A stretch of DNA of 64,000 bases from Lepisosteus oculatus (Eukaryota > Chordata > Actinopteri > Semionotiformes > Lepisosteidae). Made by a program: the position numbers and the translations under genes. Below are positions 58,193-64,000 of this stretch, one piece after another. The notes under the pieces are model-generated. The model saw only the letters and a program-made list of their open reading frames with translations. It did no database searches and was not told the origin of the DNA. Positions within the stretch are counted from its first letter, which is position 1. Every line of letters starts with the position of its first letter. The DNA lies in the NCBI RefSeq assembly GCF_040954835.1, contig NC_090714.1, forward strand, positions 1,972,501 to 2,036,500, in the 5' to 3' direction.

Positions 58193-58559
58193 CTTTTTTA
58201 ACCTTCCCTGATTTAATTTTCTGTGCTGTTGGGTCTGAAATCTTTGTCAAGATCAGCATGGTTTCGACTTTTCATTTCTCAGAAAAGTTGTGGTTCACTG
58301 ATGTAATTTTTGCTGCACTGTAATTAAAGAAAGAGTCTTAGCTGTTTTAATTGCTGTTCTTTCCTGAAAAAAAAAATGCTACAGAGCGTTTTTTAAGACT
58401 AGCTAGTGCTTGGCCTGAACTAAGAGCCTGCTTTTTTCTCAAGGCATTATTGCCTGTTAGCTTATATGAAATGTACATTTCCCTGCAGACTTCTGTGTGA
58501 CATCATTCCTCAAGAACAGATGTTGGTAGAAACGAACTGCTTCAAAATAAAAGATTCTA

Positions 58560-58990
58560 TATCGGGAACTCCTTAACAAGAGGCTTCTTTTAGAGTTACA
58601 TAAGAAGAAATAGAAACAAGAAGAGCACGTTCAGCATGTCTAGCCAGTTCCCAAGTAAGTAACCAAGGTGTCATCTTCAACATCATGGCTCTGTAATTTG
58701 TTCCAAAGTCCCACTCTGCCATCCTTTGCCTAAAGAAATGCCCGCTGTTCTTCGTTTTAATTGCCCTTTGGTGTGTTTCCACTTGTGTCCTGAGGTTTGT
58801 GGCTCTCTGCTCTTTCTGAATAAGTCCATGAAGTTGACTTGTTCAAGTCCTTTGCGGATTCTGAATGCTTGGATGAGGTCCCTTCAGTTTGTCAGTCTTA
58901 CGTTCTGTAAGTCCCAGACTTGATTGAGTTGCTCTTCTCTGGAGGGATCCCAGAGCAGGAATATTTTACTCGTAGCATAACTAGCATTTG
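58560..58990 (-). mobile_element. CR1-like LINE 3' remnant
   Basis: On the minus strand the order is 'gagaagagcaactcaatcaa', 'gaaagagcagagagccacaa', 'aggacacaagtggaaacaca', 'ttctttaggcaaaggatggc', 'gggactttggaacaaattac'. This is the same C-terminal block as at 15.9 and 23.1 kb. Inactive and intronic in TTYH3. Confidence 0.65.
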
Positions 58991-59159
58991 AAATGAGGCT
59001 GTACTGGTGTGTTACACAATTTTAACATAACTTGCCCTGATGTAAACTCGACCTTTTTTAACTCGGCTCATTTTGTATTTATAGTTTTGTACTTGCATGT
59101 AAAACTCTGCAGTTGACTAAAGTGCACATCATCTGTTAGGGTTTTTTACAGTTCAGACA

Positions 59160-59490
59160 TTTGTTTAAATTCCCTGCTATTTTTGTTTGTTACTGGGCCC
59201 TCCTTTTGTGGTGTGATCTGCAGACTTGAATAGTTTACTAACTGCCATATGCTAGAATCTAGATCATTGATATAAATGAGGAACACAAGTGGTGTTAATA
59301 CATGTCATTGAGCTACTCAACTAATTACACCACTGCAATTTGAGCATTCACCTCTTATCTATACTATGTTTTCTATTTTTAAACAGTTCTCAGTCCAGGT
59401 ACTCCCATTCCTATGAATGCGTACTGCCTATTATTTTTAGGATAAATCTTTTGTGAGGAAGTTTATTAAAAGACTCCTGAAAATTCACAA
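59160..59490. repeat. Diverged interspersed repeat, family unresolved
   Basis: Phrases such as 'gagctactcaactaattaca', 'gagcattcacctcttat' and 'aatcttttgtgaggaagttt' match a dispersed vertebrate repeat that I recall only in outline, possibly another part of a CR1-like LINE. Boundaries are uncertain. Confidence 0.4.
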
Positions 59491-61962
59491 TTCACAAATT
59501 GGGTCAGCAAAACCAGCCGTCATCAAACCTAGGTTGACTTTTTCCTAGGATCCTATTTCCATATTTGTAAATCCTCTAATTTAGGAGTAATAATTGTTGA
59601 CTAATAATTTCCATGTAATCGCAGTCAGACTCATTGGTCTCTCTCTGTGCTGTATGTACCTTTTTATAGCAGAGAACTAGAATTGAGTGACGTTTGCATC
59701 AGTGGCTTATGTATCACGTCTTTTTCCTTAAAGACATTTGGTAGGGTACCGTCAGTCTCTGGGGGTTGATCTTGAGTGCTTTAAGCACCTGCAAGCTAAA
59801 ACTACTGTATTTAATACAGAATGCGGTCCTTCTACTGCCTGAGGTATGTTTTGAATATCAGAGTGTTTTGTTGTGTTGTTGAACGTCTGACCAGCATGGA
59901 TTTGTAATCATGTTGGCATTAGATGTGAAGCAGACAGTCGATAAACATCAATGGCTTCTTCAGTTTACAGTATCTTCAGCTCTTACGGTTCCCTAGTCTG
60001 TCAGTATTCCCCGGAGTGCACACTGGGATTTGTTTGCCTCTTAAAGGCTCTATATTCAGAATCACTTGTATTAAAGTTTTTTTGTGCCTGCCCTTCAGGA
60101 AAATAATTAATTTAATTAAAATATATTATTCCATCATCACATTTTCTTGTCAACATTCTACTTATTAAGCCTTTAGACATTGCAGTGAGCTGAAACTATT
60201 GCAAAGACCACCTTTACTTACAAAGACAAGGTTGTTGGTTTCATTTGATGTTTTCTGTGATTCCCTTTTCTATTTCTTAATATTGTGCCTTTGGTCTCTT
60301 CTGCTTGTCTCACTGCGCAGTGGTGTGCTAGCCCTCGTTAACATAACCTCTGCTGTTTCTGGGCCACAGCTTATGCCTGCAGGAGAATTGCTCACAGTAA
60401 TAGTTTCCAGCCATTGTCTCTCCAGGATCACTGTACATCAGCAGGCAGCTTGTAGGTCACTCCAGTTACAGACACACAGCCTAGTATTTACAGCCTCTGC
60501 TGTAGGTTTTGCTTTGCAAGCTATCTGTACTCTTTATGATTTGTGAGGCTTATATTTCTGTAATTCTATTGATCAATGTGAGAATCTTTTTGTCGGGATC
60601 TGTTGAATTACTGTATATTTTATAGAGGCTGTGAAAACGATATGACTGTACCTATGTTCTCAGGTGCTGCTTTGGCATATTCTGTCTCTGGATCAGAGTA
60701 CTGTACAGACTTTAACTGTAATTATCCCCCCCGTAATTTGGCATTGTTAAAGAAAAGGACACCATGGTTGCTGAACTGAAGTTTTGTAATTATGCTACTG
60801 CATATATGAACAACAACGTTTTTAGTAATTGCGGTAATTAGCTTCTAAGGATTGAACAAATTGTTAATACATTATTTAAGCATTCTGTAATTGTAAGTCA
60901 GAGAGACTGACTGTTTGAAATGCATACTTAACATTTATGGTACATTACATTCTAATTCCACTAGATTTAGTTTTGAAGCTAGCTTGCGCTGATCAGACCT
61001 TCCATGCATTATATGAGATACTATATGCAGTGACGCCTGTCTATTTCCATTGCAAATTTTCCTGATACTGTGATCTCACCTGTAGTCTCTCACTTCACAG
61101 TTTGAATACATTTGGATGCATATTTATCAGATTTATGTGGCTTTCAGGTTGCGCAGGAAGTATGAATTAATTTGATTTCATTGTCTGAATCTTAGCTGCT
61201 ACAATTTTATAAATGTGCCTAATTTAATATCTTTAAGTCCTGTATACATATTGTCCCATTAGAAGCCTGTATAAAAATAATGCTTACACTAAAATCCCTA
61301 AACACTATATATGGACTGTGTAATAATGAAATGTATAATCAGGTTGTACTAAAACATATTTCACTTACCAAATGTCATTTTTTCCATGAGAAAAACATGG
61401 AAAATGGGCACTGGCAGGATTTCATACAGATCATCGTAAGATGGTTGCTGGCGACAGATCTGAAGCCCCAATCGAAAATAAAAACGTGAGCCCAGAAAGC
61501 TTTTGATTTCAGTCTGCACTTAACAGATTCAGACGTTCAGGTCAGTTCCAAGTGATACCTGTCGGCATCAAACGTTGTAAAAGAGAAGTTTGAAAATAAC
61601 CCTGAAAAAAAGGTTAAAATGGATAGTGGCGAGCAAAATGCTGGTTACAACTTCAAGTCCTGTCAAAGCGAAAGCTTTGTCTGGTTTGGAGTAGGAAGAA
61701 TCCTAAGGAAAGGACATGTCGTCCTGTATATTGCATAGTTCTAATGGTGGTAAAAGGAAAGGTTTTGCTCTCACCTCTTAACCTCATCACCAGTCCACAC
61801 TTCCATGTTTCCAATTGAAATTGAGGCCAACTGAAACTCAGTATGCTAGGCTGCCTTTGCTCTCTAGCGTAAGGGGGGGGGACCGCAATGGCCAAACACG
61901 CCTCTTGGGCCAGTGGCGGAGCTGTAGCTGCTAAGAGAGACCTGGGGGTCGTTCATCGGTTA

Positions 61963-62262
61963 GTTTTCTAACTGCTTCGTCCGGTTCTGGGTCACGGGGG
62001 AGCTGGAGTGTATCCCCGCAGGCATAGCGGACGCAAGGCAGGACACACCCTGGGTGGGACACCAGTCCATCACAGGGCAGACAGACACAAACACGCACAC
62101 AACGGGGACAGTTTTCCCAGAAGCCAGTTAACCCACCAGTATGTCTTTCGAAGGTGGGAGGAAACTTGAACCCCCTGAGTTAACTCATCCAAACTCCACA
62201 CAGACAGCACCAGAGGCCCAGGGAATTGATCCCAGGAGGTGCCTCCCTGCCGCCCACCTGGG
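61963..62262 (-). repeat. tRNA-type SINE, near full length
   Basis: Minus orientation: the head side is at 62262 (gcggcagggaggcacctcct), the centre has 'actggtgggttaactggctt' and 'ccagggtgtgtcctgccttg', and the tail side is near 61963. The best-preserved copy in the window after the one at 25.2 kb. Confidence 0.75.
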
Positions 62263-64000
62263 TGTCATGATTAATACAATTTTATCACAAACGGTGAGCT
62301 CTGTAAGATAATGACATCATTAAAGGATGAAGGCAAACCAGCAAAGCCCAGCTTCTTAAGGATAAGATTTCCTTGGAATTTTAGTGACTCAAGTATATTC
62401 CTTAGTCATCTTTCTATCACAGTGCCTTTAATTGTTTCAAGGCCTTTTACTAAAGTAAAAAAAGCAAATGTCACGTGTTCCAAAGTTACTTGAAGAAAGG
62501 GATTTTGAACTACTTTATTACCACAGACGGCAGGAAGTCCATTGAGCTTCCTTTGCAGGAGTGAACAGTTCCAGATTTAAATAGAAGTACCAGTCTCCCA
62601 GTATTGTTTGGGGTTTCCCTTCAACTTCTGTTAAACCCGCAAAGCTAAGGAAAAGTTGTAAGTAGTTGTACCAGGATGATTACATTATAGTTGTGAGTCT
62701 TTCAGCTCTACCAGGAAAGTACAAAAGTCTGGTGTGTCTGACCTCCTGTTCTTTTTAATAAGACACTGATCAGCTAAAATCAGTGTAAAATATGCCCTAT
62801 TAGTTCTTTATACAAGTGAGGTGATTACTGTGCTCATTTTAGCCTCACTTTCCTTATACAAGATTAGAAGGTGACTGATAGACACAGGTTTATCTCTTGC
62901 AATCAAGATGGGAGATTTAACAGGACAAGCATAAAAATATAATAGTCTTATCTCAGACTCACTCTTTCTGTGAGTGTCTAATTCTCGGAACTGAAGTAGC
63001 ACTCTGTGCAAAGTACGAACATGACAGTTCAGATTCTGATGGACTTTGCTCCACTTTGTTTCTTGTTTGCGGATGTAAACCTTTCTTAAGCCAGACTTAA
63101 TGTGCGACTGTAAAAGATTACAAAGCTTACAAAACCAGAATGGGTTTCAATGTATTTGGGTTCTGTACACTTAACGAAGAGGCATGTTTTCATCCAGAAT
63201 GCTGCTTTGAAGAACATTTTTGATTCTGTTTTTCAAGTACATGGTGATGGTCACTCTGGGTTTCTTGGAGTGTTCTGGATGAGCCCAGGATGTGTATTTT
63301 TGCACTATTGGCTGGGCAGAACTTTGTGGGATTTTGGGAAGTGCTCCTGAGTTCTCATGTTTCGATGATCAGTTTTTTGGGGTTAAAATGTGAAAGCAGC
63401 TCAAGATGGAGTCTGTTGGCAGTGAGTTTAGGGGGAGCCTTGTGCTGTTGAGTGTTTTCAAAGGGAGGGAAATGAAATTGCATTCGCAAAGAGACAGTGC
63501 TCTGTTACAAATAACAGGGCCACTACTGTAGATCAGAGAGATGTCTGTTCATCTGTGGTGCTGAAGGCATGACTTTGAAATACTTCTCTTAATCTGCATC
63601 GGAGATGTGGTTCATTTCTTGATAGAGAGCAGCAAACTCTTCTTCTCATTCACTTTCTCCAGCACTGGAAAACTGAGGCAGTGCCTTCTCCCATTGAAGG
63701 GTGAAATTTGTGCTCTGAACATTTTTGACATTTTTGTGGGAATTTTCATGGCTTTGAAGACTCCGACGTCCCACTTTGAAATTGGTTCCCATGGTGAGAA
63801 ACCATTTGGAGCTGAATAGCACGCCACGTTATTTGGTGTCTGAAGTTTCCCAGCATCGTCTTCAGTGGCTCTTGTGGGTCGTATCTGAGCACAAAGAGGC
63901 TGGACTTCTGGGGTCAGTCTTGAAGTGAATCAGTGAAGGGGTGAAGGCTCTGTTACCTCCTCTTTTATCATTAGAACAGTCTGCTTCTCAATCCACCAAT

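Larger units (their letters stand above)
52911..64000 (+). other. ttyh3: TTYH3 intron 1 (partial)
   Basis: No exon with tweety similarity or a convincing alternative gene was found here on either strand. Apart from the repeats listed separately (SINEs at 53.9, 57.9 and 62.0 kb, Tc1-like at 54.6 kb, LINE at 58.6 kb) it is unremarkable intronic DNA with chance frames. Confidence 0.75.

Noticed and set aside
60199..60546. 115-codon hydrophobic plus-strand frame
   Set aside because: It looks membrane-like but matches no tweety segment, has no acceptor/donor pair in phase with exon 1, and sits in repeat-rich intron.

Overview
This is vertebrate nuclear DNA, most likely from a ray-finned fish. It holds five orthologues of a block known from human 7p22, with long introns, GT-AG splice sites and a heavy load of retroelement remnants (CR1-like LINE 3' ends, tRNA-type SINEs ending in GGAT repeats, Tc1-like remnants). 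The repeat types remind me of non-teleost ray-finned fishes such as gar or bowfin, but that is recollection and weakly held. Layout: (1) 343-630, minus strand: an exon of MRM2, the mitochondrial 2'-O-ribose rRNA methyltransferase; the rest lies off the left edge. (2) 2416-~4740, plus strand: complete NUDT1 (MTH1) coding sequence in three exons, 156 codons. (3) ~10400-29855, minus strand: SNX8 in 13 coding exons that join in frame to 538 codons: an N-terminal EH-like region, a PX domain and a BAR-type region. (4) 30958-~50740, plus strand: IQCE, 23 coding exons, 783 codons, with coiled coils and three IQ motifs. (5) 51440-64000, plus strand: the GC-rich promoter, 5' UTR and first coding exon of TTYH3, followed by more than 11 kb of its first intron. 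MRM2/NUDT1 and SNX8/IQCE are head-to-head pairs; NUDT1/SNX8 are tail to tail; IQCE and TTYH3 are tandem. There is no operon-like logic: the genes serve unrelated jobs (mitoribosome modification, nucleotide-pool cleaning, endosomal sorting, cilium/Hedgehog signalling, anion-channel-family membrane protein). The most unusual element is in IQCE intron 12: about 6.7 kb of a 179-bp tandem satellite (35504-42251, about 37 monomers). Nearly every monomer contains CTAACCCTAACCCTAG, two vertebrate telomere hexamers. The intron therefore has dozens of potential TRF-type telomere-protein sites on a regular 179-bp pitch and is transcribed in the C-rich sense. Other points of note are a frame-required GC-AG intron in SNX8, an EH-like N-terminus that I do not recall in human SNX8, a Gly-to-Ser change in the NUDT1 Nudix box, a NAGNAG acceptor at the last IQCE exon, and direct SNX8-IQCE adjacency unlike the human order. 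All exon calls come from reading frames, splice motifs and recalled family sequences; no alignment or transcript data were available.
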